Positions 7,612-16,360 of a stretch of 18,243 nt of DNA are shown piece by piece; positions within the stretch are counted from its first letter, which is position 1, and the number at the start of each line of letters is the position of its first letter. This DNA comes from Comamonadaceae bacterium. Lineage in GTDB: Bacteria > Pseudomonadota > Gammaproteobacteria > Burkholderiales > Burkholderiaceae. The position numbers and the translations under genes were made by a program. Under the pieces are notes generated by a model. The model worked only from the letters and a program-made list of their open reading frames with translations. It made no database searches and was not told the DNA's origin. The DNA is taken from NCBI GenBank assembly GCA_947505995.1, contig CANNNB010000020.1:1-18243 (forward strand), written 5' to 3'.

Positions 7612-7632
7612 TCATTGCTTCACAATAGATCT
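7598..7632 (+). promoter_or_regulatory. Putative ruvC promoter
   Basis: TTGCCC (7598-7603), a 17-base spacer and CACAAT (7621-7626) form a plausible sigma-70 promoter inside the end of mtgA. The -10 box is followed by AGATCT and then the ruvC ATG at 7633, so the transcript could be leaderless. This is the best-formed of the five promoter-next-to-ATG cases here, because a -35 at correct spacing is also present. Confidence 0.45.
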
Positions 7633-8181
7633 ATGAGAATTCTTGGTATTGACCCCGGCCTCCAAACCACTGGCTTTGGCGTCATTGATGTAAGCGGCTC
7701 GCAACTCACTTATGTGGCCAGCGGTGTCATTCGCACCGATAAAGTAAACCAAGGCAATTTGCCCAATCGCTTGCGCGTGATTTACGACGGTATTTTAGAA
7801 ATCAACCAACGCTATCAACCCGAATCGGCTTCTGTCGAGATTGTGTTTGTCAACGTCAACCCGCAAGCTACTTTGCTTTTAGGTCAAGCGCGCGGTTGTT
7901 GTGTCACGGCCTTGGTGTCCTGCAATTTAGAGGTTGCCGAATACACCGCGTTGCAAATGAAAAAGGCCATCACCGGTCATGGACGAGCTGCCAAATCTCA
8001 AATTCAAGAAATGGTCAAACGCATGTTAAAGCTGCCTTCGGTGCCAGGGCCCGATGCAGCAGACGCTTTAGGATTGGCCATTACGCACGCACATGCCAGT
8101 CCTTCGATGAACAAGTTGGCAGCTTTAGATCTGCTCAATCGCAAAACACATGGCATGTACCGAGGTGGCCGGAGTCACTAG
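7633..8181 (+). CDS. ruvC: Holliday junction resolvase RuvC
   Basis: RuvC cuts Holliday junctions symmetrically at the end of recombination, acting with the RuvAB branch-migration motor. The 182-residue product begins [10 protein letters not shown], the usual RuvC N-terminus. It carries the four acidic residues of the active site: Asp7, Glu69 (in ASVEIVFVN), Asp141 and Asp144 (in [10 protein letters not shown]). The ATG at 7633 is preferred; a frame opening with TTG at 7615 would add six residues that do not belong to the family. The conserved glycine and lysine residues of the [10 protein letters not shown] segment are present. ruvA and ruvB do not follow; the next gene is convergent. It lies 21 bases after mtgA, with its own likely promoter inside the mtgA end. 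Confidence 0.95.
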   Translation: MRILGIDPGLQTTGFGVIDVSGSQLTYVASGVIRTDKVNQGNLPNRLRVIYDGILEINQRYQPESASVEIVFVNVNPQATLLLGQARGCCVTALVSCNLEVAEYTALQMKKAITGHGRAAKSQIQEMVKRMLKLPSVPGPDAADALGLAITHAHASPSMNKLAALDLLNRKTHGMYRGGRSH

Positions 8182-8197
8182 TTTTGGCAGTCATCAT

Positions 8198-8305
8198 GCT
8201 TTGATTTCAGGGTGGTGGTAGGGGTGCGGATTGACAACGATCTGGCGAGAGCAGCGAGTATGAGTCGGCAAGTCGTTTCCATACCGCTACCCTGAAATCA
8301 AAAGC
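8198..8305. repeat. Long imperfect palindrome between ruvC and the MFS gene
   Basis: The outer arms, 8198-8220 and 8282-8305, pair over 23 positions with one bulged A (8303). In rightward RNA two of these pairs are G-U wobbles, which would be A-C mismatches in leftward RNA. A second tier, 8236-8248 with 8265-8277, also pairs with few mismatches. The whole 108-base element could extrude as a cruciform or form a long RNA hairpin after ruvC. No T-tract follows either arm, so it is not a textbook terminator, although it sits where two convergent genes need one. It may be a dispersed palindromic repeat; other copies cannot be tested here. Confidence 0.7.
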
Positions 8306-8339
8306 ACCCTCAAATCATGGGTATTTGCTTGAGAAAGGT

Positions 8340-9569
8340 TTATTTGGGCAGGACCATTTGGTCGCGTTTTGCTAGATCAGGGAAGATTTTGATCGCGGCT
8401 AGGGCTACGCCTACTGTGGCTATGCCGCCGAAGACGACTGAGCCTACTGGGCCCCACATTGAGGCGGTTGCGCCAGACTCGAATTCGCCTAGTTGGTTGG
8501 AGGCGCCAATGAAAATGGAGTTGACTGCTGCGACGCGGCCGCGCATGTCTTCTGGCGTTTCAAGTTGAAGCAAAGTGATGCGCGTCACCACACTGACGTT
8601 GTCTGCAGCACCTGTGACGATGAGCGCTGCAATGGACAGAGCCATGTTGGTTGAGAGGCCAAAGACCAAATTGGCAATTCCGAACACAGCGACGGCCACC
8701 AACATAAAGCGGCCTACTTTGCGTTCGATGGGCCATTGCGTCAAGACCACGGCCATGATCAAAGCTCCCACAGCGGGAGATGATCTGAGAATGCCCAAGC
8801 CCTCAGGGCCGGTGTGCAAAATGTCTTTGGCGTAAATAGGCAGCAATGCCGTAGCTCCACCCAACAAGACGGCAAACAGGTCAAGGGCAATGGCGCCTAA
8901 AAGTACTTTGTGATGCCAGACAAAATGAGCACCCGCCAACACACTTTTGAGATCGGCCGCCGCTTGAGAAGGCTTGTGATCGTAACGAACAGTGAGCGTG
9001 AACAAAAATGCCAGCAACAAAAATGCTGCGCAGCTGGCGTAAACCGCATTGACATGGGTGGCATACAAAATACCGCCCAATGCAGGCCCACTGATGACTG
9101 CAGTTTGGACACCGGTAGAGCTTAAAGCCACAGCTCGCTGCAATAAATTGGCAGGCACCAAATGCGGCGTGAGGGCTTGTTGTGTGGGCATTTGAAAGGA
9201 TCGCACCATGCCCAAAATAGCCGACACAAAGAGCACCAACTCGCGAGTCACAGCGTCGGCGTGGGTGCCCCAGACCAACAAACACGCCACTGCAGCTTGG
9301 ACTAACATGCAGACAGCGTAGATGTGCGCCTTGTTGAGCTTGTCCACAATGTGTCCCGCAGGCAAGGTCAAAATCAAAGCTGGTACAAATTGGAACAGCC
9401 CCACCAGACCAAGGTCCCAGGCACTACCCGTAATTTCATACATGTGCCAAGCCAAGGCCACAGAAAGCATTTGGTTGGCCAAGATACCTGAGACACGCGC
9501 AAGCCAAAAACGCATAAATGGTTTTTGCGCCAGCAAATCCTGAAGCTTTGCTTGGGTGTCAGCGCTCAT
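8340..9569 (-). CDS. MFS transporter, EntS-like family (MFS_3)
   Basis: This is a 409-residue, very hydrophobic protein with about 12 membrane segments. A short N-terminal cytoplasmic tail leads into WLARVSGILANQM. The loop AGHIVDKLNKAH (71-82) is a form of the MFS motif A between helices 2 and 3. Length and flavour fit the EntS/MFS_3 group of proton-driven exporters, which includes the enterobactin exporter and several drug exporters. The substrate cannot be told from sequence, and no siderophore genes are near. The start lies nine bases after the lpxC stop, so it is probably read with lpxC, without a strong ribosome binding site. The last 50 codons use CTA, GTA and ATA more than I see elsewhere in the window. 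Confidence 0.85.
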   Translation of the reverse strand: MSADTQAKLQDLLAQKPFMRFWLARVSGILANQMLSVALAWHMYEITGSAWDLGLVGLFQFVPALILTLPAGHIVDKLNKAHIYAVCMLVQAAVACLLVWGTHADAVTRELVLFVSAILGMVRSFQMPTQQALTPHLVPANLLQRAVALSSTGVQTAVISGPALGGILYATHVNAVYASCAAFLLLAFLFTLTVRYDHKPSQAAADLKSVLAGAHFVWHHKVLLGAIALDLFAVLLGGATALLPIYAKDILHTGPEGLGILRSSPAVGALIMAVVLTQWPIERKVGRFMLVAVAVFGIANLVFGLSTNMALSIAALIVTGAADNVSVVTRITLLQLETPEDMRGRVAAVNSIFIGASNQLGEFESGATASMWGPVGSVVFGGIATVGVALAAIKIFPDLAKRDQMVLPK

Positions 9570-9578
9570 GACTTTGAA

Positions 9579-10502
9579 TTACCAAGCACGCACAGGCAAT
9601 GCAAATCCTTCAGGTGCTTTATGGACATCTTCAAAGCTCACCAACTCATAAGCTTCAGGTTGATCTAGCAAGGCGCGCAGCAACTGATTGTTCATGGCAT
9701 GACCTGATCGAAATGCGGTGTAACTGGCAATGAGAGGTTTGCCCACGAGGTACAAATCACCCATGGCATCGAGAATTTTGTGCTTCACAAATTCATCGTC
9801 GTAGCGCAGTCCATCGCTGTTCAAGACTTTGTAATCGTCCATCACAATGGCATTGTCAAGGCCGCCGCCCAAAGCCAAGCCGTTAGAGCGAAGCATCTCA
9901 ACGTCTTTGGTGAAGCCAAAAGTACGTGCTCGAGCAATGTCGCGCGCATACACATCACGCCCCATGTCAAACACCACTTGCTGACCTGTTGAGTCAACGG
10001 CAGGGTGCTGGAAATCAATTTCGAAACTCAAGCGGTACCCCTCGTAGGGCTCAAGCTTGGCCCACTTGAGGTTTTCGCCTTGACCGTCTTTGACTTCCAC
10101 CGTTTTAAGAACACGGATAAATTGCCTGGCCACTTTTTGCAATTCAATCCCAGCACTTTGCAGCAGAAACACAAAAGAAGATGCTGAGCCGTCCAAGATA
10201 GGAACTTCTTCGGCAGTGATGTCGATGATCAAATTATCGATACCCAATCCTGCACAAGCCGACATCAAGTGCTCGACGGTATGCACTTTGGCTTGCCCAC
10301 TGGAAATGGTGGATGCCAAACGTGTGTCGGTGACACTTTGCGCAGAGACGGGAATGTCGACAGGGTCTGCCAAGTCGACTCTTCGAAACACAATGCCCGT
10401 GCCGGGCGGAGCAGGCCTAAGCGTGAGTTCTACACGCTGGCCGCTGTGCAAACCCACACCCACTGCCTGGGTGAGGGTTTTGATGGTTCTTTGAGCAAGC
10501 AT
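9579..10502 (-). CDS. lpxC: UDP-3-O-acyl-N-acetylglucosamine deacetylase LpxC
   Basis: LpxC catalyses the committed step of lipid A synthesis, zinc-dependent removal of the acetyl group from UDP-3-O-acyl-GlcNAc in the cytoplasm. The 307-residue product has the standard length. It shows the zinc and catalytic residues: Glu77 and His78 in HTVEHLMS, His241 and Asp245 in [12 protein letters not shown], and His268 in [11 protein letters not shown]. The N-terminus [10 protein letters not shown] matches the family, so the ATG at 10502 is secure. There is no Shine-Dalgarno sequence, but TAAAAT lies six bases before the ATG. It lies 68 bases downstream of ftsZ, the usual place of lpxC at the end of proteobacterial dcw clusters. 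Its presence shows a Gram-negative host that makes lipopolysaccharide. Confidence 0.97.
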   Translation of the reverse strand: MLAQRTIKTLTQAVGVGLHSGQRVELTLRPAPPGTGIVFRRVDLADPVDIPVSAQSVTDTRLASTISSGQAKVHTVEHLMSACAGLGIDNLIIDITAEEVPILDGSASSFVFLLQSAGIELQKVARQFIRVLKTVEVKDGQGENLKWAKLEPYEGYRLSFEIDFQHPAVDSTGQQVVFDMGRDVYARDIARARTFGFTKDVEMLRSNGLALGGGLDNAIVMDDYKVLNSDGLRYDDEFVKHKILDAMGDLYLVGKPLIASYTAFRSGHAMNNQLLRALLDQPEAYELVSFEDVHKAPEGFALPVRAW

Positions 10503-10514
10503 GGTCTGATTTTA
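10503..10514 (-). promoter_or_regulatory. Putative lpxC -10 element adjoining the ATG
   Basis: On the leftward strand TAAAAT (10509-10514) matches five of six consensus bases and is followed by CAGACC and then the lpxC ATG. No Shine-Dalgarno sequence is present. The -35 region is weak. lpxC may also be served by read-through from ftsZ, since no strong terminator is seen between the two genes. Confidence 0.4.
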
Positions 10515-10570
10515 AATTCTCAGGCCCAAGCTTGCTTGAACAGGGTTTTAAGACCCATTGTTTGAAAAAA

Positions 10571-11794
10571 TCAATCGGCTTGCTTGCGCAAGAAGGCTGG
10601 GATTTCAATGTCGTCCATACCCGCAGAAGCCATGCCATCGACTTTGGCAGCAGCTTGTGTGCGGTTGGTGCGCCACACACTTGGTGTGTTCAAACGGCCG
10701 TAGTCGCCGCCCAAGGCTGGACTTTGAGCACCCAATGAAGGTGACACAGCGTCGTGTGTGTCAACTGTGAAAGGCGCATCGTATGTACCTGTGCGCAACA
10801 CTTGCAAAGGAGGCGCTGTGCGACGCGCACCTTGGCTTGACAAGCCAGTGGCCACCACGGTCACGCGAATTTCGTCGCCCAGGCTTTCGTCGTAGGCTGT
10901 ACCGTAAATCACGTGTGCGCTTTCTGAAGCATAAGCACGGATGGTGTTCATGGCTTGCTTAGATTCGCTCAACTTGAGTGAACCCTTGGCTGCACTGATT
11001 AACACCAGCACGCCCTTGGCACCCGACAAATCGATACCTTCCAGCAGCGGGCAAGCCACTGCTTGCTCTGATGCGATGCGTGCACGGTCAGGGCCGCTGG
11101 CCGAAGCAGTGCCCATCATGGCTTTGCCGGGCTCGCCCATCACAGTGCGAACGTCTTCGAAGTCAACGTTGACATGGCCTGGCACATTGATGATTTCTGC
11201 AATGCCGCCGACGGCATTTTTGAGCACGTCGTTGGCATGCGCAAAGGCTTCGTCTTGCGTCATGTCTTCACCGCCTGGCAATTCCATGAGCTTTTCATTG
11301 AGCACCACGATCAATGAGTCTACGTTGGCTTCCAGTTCAGCCAAACCAGATTCAGCGCTTTGCATGCGGCGACCACCTTCAAAGTCGAAAGGCTTGGTGA
11401 CCACACCCACAGTCAGGATGCCCATCTCTTTGGCCACGCGAGCAATCACAGGTGCTGCCCCCGTGCCAGTGCCACCGCCCATGCCGGCCGTGATGAACAA
11501 CATGTGTGCGCCTTCAATGGCTGCACGAATGTCTTCAATGGCTTCCTCGGCCGCATCACGACCTTTTTCTGGTTTGCTGCCAGCGCCCAAACCGGTGTGA
11601 CCCAATTGAATGAATCGGTGCGCTGCGCTGCGCGCCAATGCCTGTGCATCGGTGTTGGCGCAAATGAATTCAACGCCTTGAACGTTGCGCTCGATCATGT
11701 GCTCAACAGCGTTACCGCCGCCACCGCCAACGCCGATCACTTTGATTTGCGTTCCTTGGTTGAACTCTTCGACTTGGATCATTTCAATGCTCAT
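10571..11794 (-). CDS. ftsZ: Cell division GTPase FtsZ
   Basis: FtsZ is the tubulin-like GTPase that forms the division ring. The 407-residue product has the nucleotide-binding GVGGGGGNAV (21-30) and the tubulin signature GMGGGTGTG (104-112). The catalytic T7 loop NVDFEDVRTVM (209-219) holds Asn209, Asp211 and Asp214. After the globular core (to about 325) comes a variable linker. The last residues, DIEIPAFLRKQAD, are the conserved C-terminal peptide that binds FtsA and other tethers. The ATG at 11794 follows a strong AGGAG ribosome binding site with six bases spacing, the best in the window, in line with the high level of FtsZ cells need. It is preceded by a 129-base leader after ftsA. Confidence 0.98.
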   Translation of the reverse strand: MSIEMIQVEEFNQGTQIKVIGVGGGGGNAVEHMIERNVQGVEFICANTDAQALARSAAHRFIQLGHTGLGAGSKPEKGRDAAEEAIEDIRAAIEGAHMLFITAGMGGGTGTGAAPVIARVAKEMGILTVGVVTKPFDFEGGRRMQSAESGLAELEANVDSLIVVLNEKLMELPGGEDMTQDEAFAHANDVLKNAVGGIAEIINVPGHVNVDFEDVRTVMGEPGKAMMGTASASGPDRARIASEQAVACPLLEGIDLSGAKGVLVLISAAKGSLKLSESKQAMNTIRAYASESAHVIYGTAYDESLGDEIRVTVVATGLSSQGARRTAPPLQVLRTGTYDAPFTVDTHDAVSPSLGAQSPALGGDYGRLNTPSVWRTNRTQAAAKVDGMASAGMDDIEIPAFLRKQAD

Positions 11795-11923
11795 GGTGCT
11801 CTCCTAAAACTGTTGCAGTTGCTTAAATATTGATTTTTGAAAATTTTATTTTTTTGGAATACAGAGGGATTCAACATCGCTGATGAGGACTCCCCCTTGC
11901 CAAGTAAAGTTTGCGCCAATCCA
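11795..11923 (-). promoter_or_regulatory. ftsA-ftsZ intergenic leader with strong RBS and hairpin
   Basis: This is the longest gap within the leftward division genes. Read leftward, an AT-rich stretch (about 11823-11860, including a run of seven A) is followed by the hairpin AACTG-CAA-CAGTT (11808-11820). The Shine-Dalgarno AGGAG (11801-11805) comes next, six bases before the ftsZ ATG. TTGAAT and TAAAAT occur in promoter order, but 20 bases apart, too far for a good sigma-70 promoter. A separate ftsZ promoter here is likely by analogy with other bacteria, but I cannot place it with confidence. Confidence 0.5.
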
Positions 11924-13153
11924 TCAGAAGTTCCCCACGATGAAATCTTTGAATCGCGTGAAGGCATTGTTCATCGAACCCTTCTTCTGCGAAACTTTGA
12001 AACCTCTTAAGCGAGCCAAACGGGCTTCTTCCATCAAGCCCATGACGGTGGCTACGCGCGGTTGGCTGACCATGTCAGACAAGGCACCGTTGTATTTGGG
12101 AACGCCGCGGCGTACAGGCTTCAAGAAAATGTCCTCGCCCAACTCAACCATGCCAGGCATGACGGCGCTGCCGCCTGTGAGCACAATGCCAGAAGACAAA
12201 ACTTCTTCGTAACCCGACTCGCGAATCACTTGTTGAACCAGCGAGAAAATTTCTTCGACACGCGGCTCAATCACACCGGCCAAGGCTTGCTTGGACAACA
12301 TACGGGGTGCACGGTCACCAAGACCGGGTACTTCAACTTGCGCTTCAGGGTCTGCCAACAACTGCTTGGCGCAACCACTCTCTACTTTGATGTCTTCTGC
12401 ATCTTTGGTGGGTGTGCGCAGTGCCATGGCAATGTCGCTGGTGATCAAGTCACCGGCGATGGGAATGACGGCTGTGTGGCGAATTGCGCCATTGGTGAAA
12501 ATGGCCACATCGGTGGTCCCTGCGCCAATGTCAACGCAGGCCACGCCCAACTCGCGTTCGTCTTCAGTGAGCACAGCCAAACTGGAAGACAAGGGATTGA
12601 GCAAAAGTTGGTCGACTTCTAAGCCGCAACGGCGTACACACTTGATGATGTTTTCTGCAGCACTTTGCGCGCCTGTCACGATGTGCACCTTGGCCTCAAG
12701 GCGCATGCCACTCATGCCGATAGGCTCTTTCACATCTTGGCCATCAATGACAAATTCTTGGGGGGCCACCAACAGCAAGCGCTGATCGGTTGAAATGTTG
12801 ATTGCACGGGCTGTTTCAACCACCCGCGCGACGTCGGCAGGCGTGACCTCTTTGTCCTTGACCGCCACCATGCCACTTGAGTTCAGGCCGCGAATGTGGC
12901 TGCCTGTAATGCCGGTGTTGACACGCGTGATTTTGCAATCCGCCATCAGTTCAGCTTCTTTCAAAGCTTGCTGAATGCTTTGAACCGTGGCGTCGATGTT
13001 GACCACCACACCTCGCTTCAAACCATTGCCAGGCGCAACGCCCATGCCGGCCAGCTTCAATTCGCCACCTGGCATGACCTCGGCCACGACGACCATGACC
13101 TTGGAAGTTCCAATGTCCAGACCGACTACCAAATCTTTGTATTCTTTTGCCAT
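11924..13153 (-). CDS. ftsA: Cell division protein FtsA
   Basis: FtsA is the actin-like ATPase that ties FtsZ filaments to the inner membrane and recruits later divisome proteins. In the 409-residue product the actin-fold phosphate loops are GLDIGTSKV (11-19) and VDIGAGTTDVAIF (207-219). The adenosine motif IVLTGGSAVMPGM is at 323-335. The FtsA-specific 1C (SHS2) domain lies between the first two, about 85-165. The final helix (about 394-409, MNNAFTRFKDFIVGNF) is amphipathic and acts as the membrane anchor in the family. The ATG at 13153 has only a weak GGA upstream. The gene lies 38 bases after ftsQ and is surely part of the same operon. Confidence 0.97.
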   Translation of the reverse strand: MAKEYKDLVVGLDIGTSKVMVVVAEVMPGGELKLAGMGVAPGNGLKRGVVVNIDATVQSIQQALKEAELMADCKITRVNTGITGSHIRGLNSSGMVAVKDKEVTPADVARVVETARAINISTDQRLLLVAPQEFVIDGQDVKEPIGMSGMRLEAKVHIVTGAQSAAENIIKCVRRCGLEVDQLLLNPLSSSLAVLTEDERELGVACVDIGAGTTDVAIFTNGAIRHTAVIPIAGDLITSDIAMALRTPTKDAEDIKVESGCAKQLLADPEAQVEVPGLGDRAPRMLSKQALAGVIEPRVEEIFSLVQQVIRESGYEEVLSSGIVLTGGSAVMPGMVELGEDIFLKPVRRGVPKYNGALSDMVSQPRVATVMGLMEEARLARLRGFKVSQKKGSMNNAFTRFKDFIVGNF

Positions 13154-13191
13154 ATGTCCAACCGTTCTGATCTAAATCTTCAATTTGCCAA

Positions 13192-13980
13192 TTAAGGTTT
13201 CTTCACACTGTCTGATGTCAAGGTCGTTACACCTCTCAACCTCAGCGCATAAGCACTCTCGTAACGCAAGTCCGCCGATAGCAAGGAGCTTGTAGTCCTT
13301 CCATATCGCGAAGTAACTTGCGTCAATGTTTTGAAAAACAATTGAAGCCTGTCGCCAATTTCCTGCTGCGTTCCATGACCCAATTCCAAAGTTGCGCCCG
13401 ATTCCAACTGAGCAAACCAACTGCCCCGCTGACTCAGCTCTAATTTGTCCAAACCCATGTCCATCTTTTCCATCCGTGGCTTGAGAAATTTGAACATCTC
13501 CAAAACAATTTTGGCCTGCGATTCCGGCCCCTTCAGGGTGGGCAATGCTTCACTGTCTACATCATCTGCATTGACCTCAAAAATAGTGCCTTCTGGGCTT
13601 AAAAATTTGCCATCGCCTTCGCCACCCCACTGCGCCACGGGCTGAAATTCATCTAAAGTTACCGACAAACGATTTGGAAATTCTCGCCTGACAAGTGCAG
13701 AGCGAATCCAAGGAATTTGCTCGAAGGCATGACGTGCTTGCAACAAATTCAAGGTGAAAAAATTACCCGTGAGTTGCGGCACCACATTGGCACGCAACAT
13801 GACTGGGTTGCTGTGCGTGACATTGCCGCGCACCGTGATGCTTTGAATTGAAAACACCGGATGCCGCAGTAGCCAAGTGATGCTACTGGCGACACACAAA
13901 ATCAAGGCCAGCGCAAACAGGCCGATGGAAGTCCATTGCATGAGTCGAATATCCATGGGCAAGACGACTGGCTTTTTCAT
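13192..13980 (-). CDS. ftsQ: Cell division protein FtsQ
   Basis: FtsQ is a bitopic inner-membrane protein that links early and late divisome parts through FtsB and FtsL. I place the start at the ATG at 13980, giving 262 residues beginning MKKPVVLP. The frame could open 20 codons earlier, but that would overlap ddl deeply, and the chosen ATG makes an exact ATGA overlap with the ddl stop. One membrane segment lies at about residues 17-38. Next comes the POTRA domain ([11 protein letters not shown], about 42-112). The beta domain follows, with [17 protein letters not shown], a typical FtsQ stretch. The C-terminus is [13 protein letters not shown] plus a short tail. Confidence 0.95.
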   Translation of the reverse strand: MKKPVVLPMDIRLMQWTSIGLFALALILCVASSITWLLRHPVFSIQSITVRGNVTHSNPVMLRANVVPQLTGNFFTLNLLQARHAFEQIPWIRSALVRREFPNRLSVTLDEFQPVAQWGGEGDGKFLSPEGTIFEVNADDVDSEALPTLKGPESQAKIVLEMFKFLKPRMEKMDMGLDKLELSQRGSWFAQLESGATLELGHGTQQEIGDRLQLFFKTLTQVTSRYGRTTSSLLSADLRYESAYALRLRGVTTLTSDSVKKP

Positions 13981-14954
13981 GCGCCACCTTTCGAGCTGCC
14001 TGAATGCTCCAAGCTGGCAGAGGCGAGCAGGTGTATGCACAAATCTTCGTAGGTCATGCCCGCCGCTTTGGCCGACATGGGCACCAAGGAGTGACTGGTC
14101 ATGCCTGGCGAAGTATTGATTTCCAAAAGAGAAGGCTGACGGGTTAAGGCATCGATCATGACGTCAACTCGGCCCCAACCCTTGCAACCTAAAACTTGGT
14201 ATGCCTTAATGGAAAGGGCTTGAATGGCTTTTTCTTCCGCCTCAGGCAGTCCCGAGGGCACCAAATACTGAGTATCGTTTGTGAAGTATTTGTTTTGATA
14301 GTCGTAGTTGCCAGCAGGTGCAACGATGCGAATGACTGGCAAGGCTTTTGCGTCATCACCCTCGCCCAGTATTGGACAAGTGACTTCATCGCCTGAAATA
14401 AATTGTTCGCACAAGATATCGGCATCGCACTGGGCGGCATCTTCAAGCGCTTTCAGCAGCTCACTGGCCTGCATCACTTTGGTCACACCAATGGAGGATC
14501 CCTCTCGGGCGGGCTTCACAATAATAGGCAGTCCCAAGCTTTGAAGCACATGTGCTTGGGCTTCAGGGCCCATGTTATTTTGCTTGAGCAACACATAGCG
14601 CGGAGTAGGCACATTTTCTGACAACCAAACTCGCTTGGTCATGATTTTATCAATGGCGATGCTGGAGGCCATGACACCCGATCCAGTGTAGGGAATGCCC
14701 AACAATTCAAGTGCACCTTGCACGGTGCCGTCTTCGCCAAAGCGGCCATGGAGTGCAATGAAGCAGCGCTGAAACCCTTCTTGTTGAAGGTCTGACAAAT
14801 TGCGCTCTGCGGGATCGAAAGCATGTGCATCGACACCTTGCGATTTTAAGGCGGCGAGTACACCATGGCCCGACATGAAAGAGATTTCTCGCTCTGCCGA
14901 TTGACCGCCCATGAGCACCGCCACTTTGCCAAAATTCAGAGAAGCTGTGCTCAT
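13977..14954 (-). CDS. ddl: D-alanine--D-alanine ligase
   Basis: Ddl joins two D-alanines using ATP to make the dipeptide that ends the peptidoglycan stem peptide. The 325-residue product (start ATG 14954) is of the DdlB type. Near its N-terminus it has [15 protein letters not shown] with the substrate-binding Glu. [10 protein letters not shown] and YTGSGVMAS follow. The ATP-grasp [26 protein letters not shown], and the metal-binding GWGRVDVM and [16 protein letters not shown] complete the set. A longer frame from 15017 would add 21 residues lying inside murC that do not fit the family. Start and stop both form ATGA overlaps, with murC upstream and ftsQ downstream. It is a cytoplasmic enzyme. 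Confidence 0.97.
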   Translation of the reverse strand: MSTASLNFGKVAVLMGGQSAEREISFMSGHGVLAALKSQGVDAHAFDPAERNLSDLQQEGFQRCFIALHGRFGEDGTVQGALELLGIPYTGSGVMASSIAIDKIMTKRVWLSENVPTPRYVLLKQNNMGPEAQAHVLQSLGLPIIVKPAREGSSIGVTKVMQASELLKALEDAAQCDADILCEQFISGDEVTCPILGEGDDAKALPVIRIVAPAGNYDYQNKYFTNDTQYLVPSGLPEAEEKAIQALSIKAYQVLGCKGWGRVDVMIDALTRQPSLLEINTSPGMTSHSLVPMSAKAAGMTYEDLCIHLLASASLEHSGSSKGGA

Positions 14955-16360
14955 GCAGCACCTCCCATTTTTTGAACTTGGGCAGGCACTGCGCCAATAG
15001 AGCCGGCACCCATGCAAATGACGATGTCACCGTCTTTTGCATTGTCAAAAATAGCCTGCGCCATGGTCTCAATTTTATCGACAAAAACAGGTTCAATTTT
15101 GCCCGCAACACGAAGCGCGCGAGATAAAGTTCGACCATCCGCCGCAACGATGGGTGCCTCACCCGCTGCATAAACTTCTGACAACAAAACAGCATCGGCA
15201 CCTTGGCCGATGACGCTGACAAAATCTTCAAAACAATCGCGGGTTCTGCTGTAACGATGAGGCTGAAAAGCCAACACCAAGCGGCGTCCAGGAAAAGCTC
15301 CGCGCGCAGCGGCCAGGGTGGCAGCCATTTCAACCGGGTGATGTCCGTAGTCGTCAATCAAGGTAAAGCTACCGGCTTGCTTCAAAAGCTTCACATCACC
15401 ATAACGCTGGAAGCGTCGGCCAACACCCTTGAACTGAGCCAAGGCGCGTTGGATGGCTGCGTCTTCAACACCCAGCTCTACGGCGACAGAAATTGCGGCC
15501 AAAGCATTCAAGACATTGTGCAAACCTGGCAAGTTCAAAACTATGGGCAGATCGGGCAAGACCACACCATTACGGCGCTGCACAGTGAAATGCATTTGAC
15601 CGTTGTCTGCTCGAACATCAACCGCTCTAATTTGTGCACCTTCTTCCAGTCCATAGGTGGTCACGGGACGGGCCAACTGATCGACAATGCTTTGAACACC
15701 AGGGTCGTCTGAGCACAAAATGGCTGTGCCATAAAACGGCATGCGATGTAGAAACTCAACAAAGGCCGACTTCAATTTTTCAAAATCATGACCATAAGTT
15801 TCCATGTGGTCGGCATCGATGTTGGTGACCACGGCCATCACAGGCAACAAATTCAGGAAAGAGGCATCCGATTCATCGGCCTCCACCACAATGTACTCAC
15901 CTGTGCCCAACTTGGCATTCGTGCCTGCACTGTTCAAGCGCCCCCCAATGACAAAGGTTGGATCCAGGCCCCCTTCGGCCAAAACACTGGCCACCAAACT
16001 GGTGGTGGTGGTTTTGCCGTGGGTGCCCGCAATGGCCACGCCTTGCTTCATGCGCATCAATTCGGCCAGCATGACAGCGCGCGGCACCACCGGAATATGA
16101 CGTGCTCGGGCAACCAAAACTTCAGGGTTATCAGACTTCACGGCGGTAGAAGTGACCACTGCATCGGCACTCTGAACGTTTTCGGCACTGTGTCCCACAT
16201 GCGTTTGAATGCCCAAGGCCGCCAAACGTTTAAGGGTGCTGCTGTCTGACAAATCAGAGCCTGAAATGGTGTAACCCAAATTAAATAAGACTTCGGCAAT
16301 ACCGCTCATGCCAGAGCCACCGACGCCAATGAAGTGAATGTGACGAATAGCGTGCTTCAT
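14951..16360 (-). CDS. murC: UDP-N-acetylmuramate--L-alanine ligase MurC
   Basis: MurC adds L-alanine to UDP-MurNAc with ATP, the first stem-peptide step. The 469-residue product has the usual Mur ligase layout. An N-terminal Rossmann-like UDP-binding domain shows [16 protein letters not shown] (about 8-23). The ATP P-loop GTHGKTTTT is at 112-120. EADESDASF and [11 protein letters not shown] carry the magnesium-binding and carbamylation-region residues. [13 protein letters not shown] lies in the C-terminal domain. The DDYGHHP form is typical of MurC and separates it from MurD, MurE and MurF. The gene overlaps murG by ATGA at its start and ddl by ATGA at its end. Confidence 0.97.
   Translation of the reverse strand: MKHAIRHIHFIGVGGSGMSGIAEVLFNLGYTISGSDLSDSSTLKRLAALGIQTHVGHSAENVQSADAVVTSTAVKSDNPEVLVARARHIPVVPRAVMLAELMRMKQGVAIAGTHGKTTTTSLVASVLAEGGLDPTFVIGGRLNSAGTNAKLGTGEYIVVEADESDASFLNLLPVMAVVTNIDADHMETYGHDFEKLKSAFVEFLHRMPFYGTAILCSDDPGVQSIVDQLARPVTTYGLEEGAQIRAVDVRADNGQMHFTVQRRNGVVLPDLPIVLNLPGLHNVLNALAAISVAVELGVEDAAIQRALAQFKGVGRRFQRYGDVKLLKQAGSFTLIDDYGHHPVEMAATLAAARGAFPGRRLVLAFQPHRYSRTRDCFEDFVSVIGQGADAVLLSEVYAAGEAPIVAADGRTLSRALRVAGKIEPVFVDKIETMAQAIFDNAKDGDIVICMGAGSIGAVPAQVQKMGGAA

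Noticed and set aside
7615..7632. TTG start for ruvC
   Set aside because: The extra six residues do not belong to RuvC, and the ATG at 7633 gives the family-standard MRILGIDPG.
8198..8305. Integron attC-like site
   Set aside because: The palindrome has the right size, but I cannot find the terminal GTTRRRY and RYYYAAC core sites, and no integrase or cassette is near.
10941..11600. 219-codon rightward open frame
   Set aside because: Antisense to the conserved GTPase core of ftsZ; the Ser/Ala/Pro-rich product is a typical shadow translation.
13981..14040. N-terminal extension of ftsQ
   Set aside because: It would overlap ddl by over 60 bases; the ATG at 13980 gives a normal FtsQ N-terminus and an ATGA overlap.
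14955..15017. N-terminal extension of ddl
   Set aside because: The added residues lie inside murC, are not Ddl-like, and the ATG at 14954 forms the same ATGA junction as the neighbouring genes.
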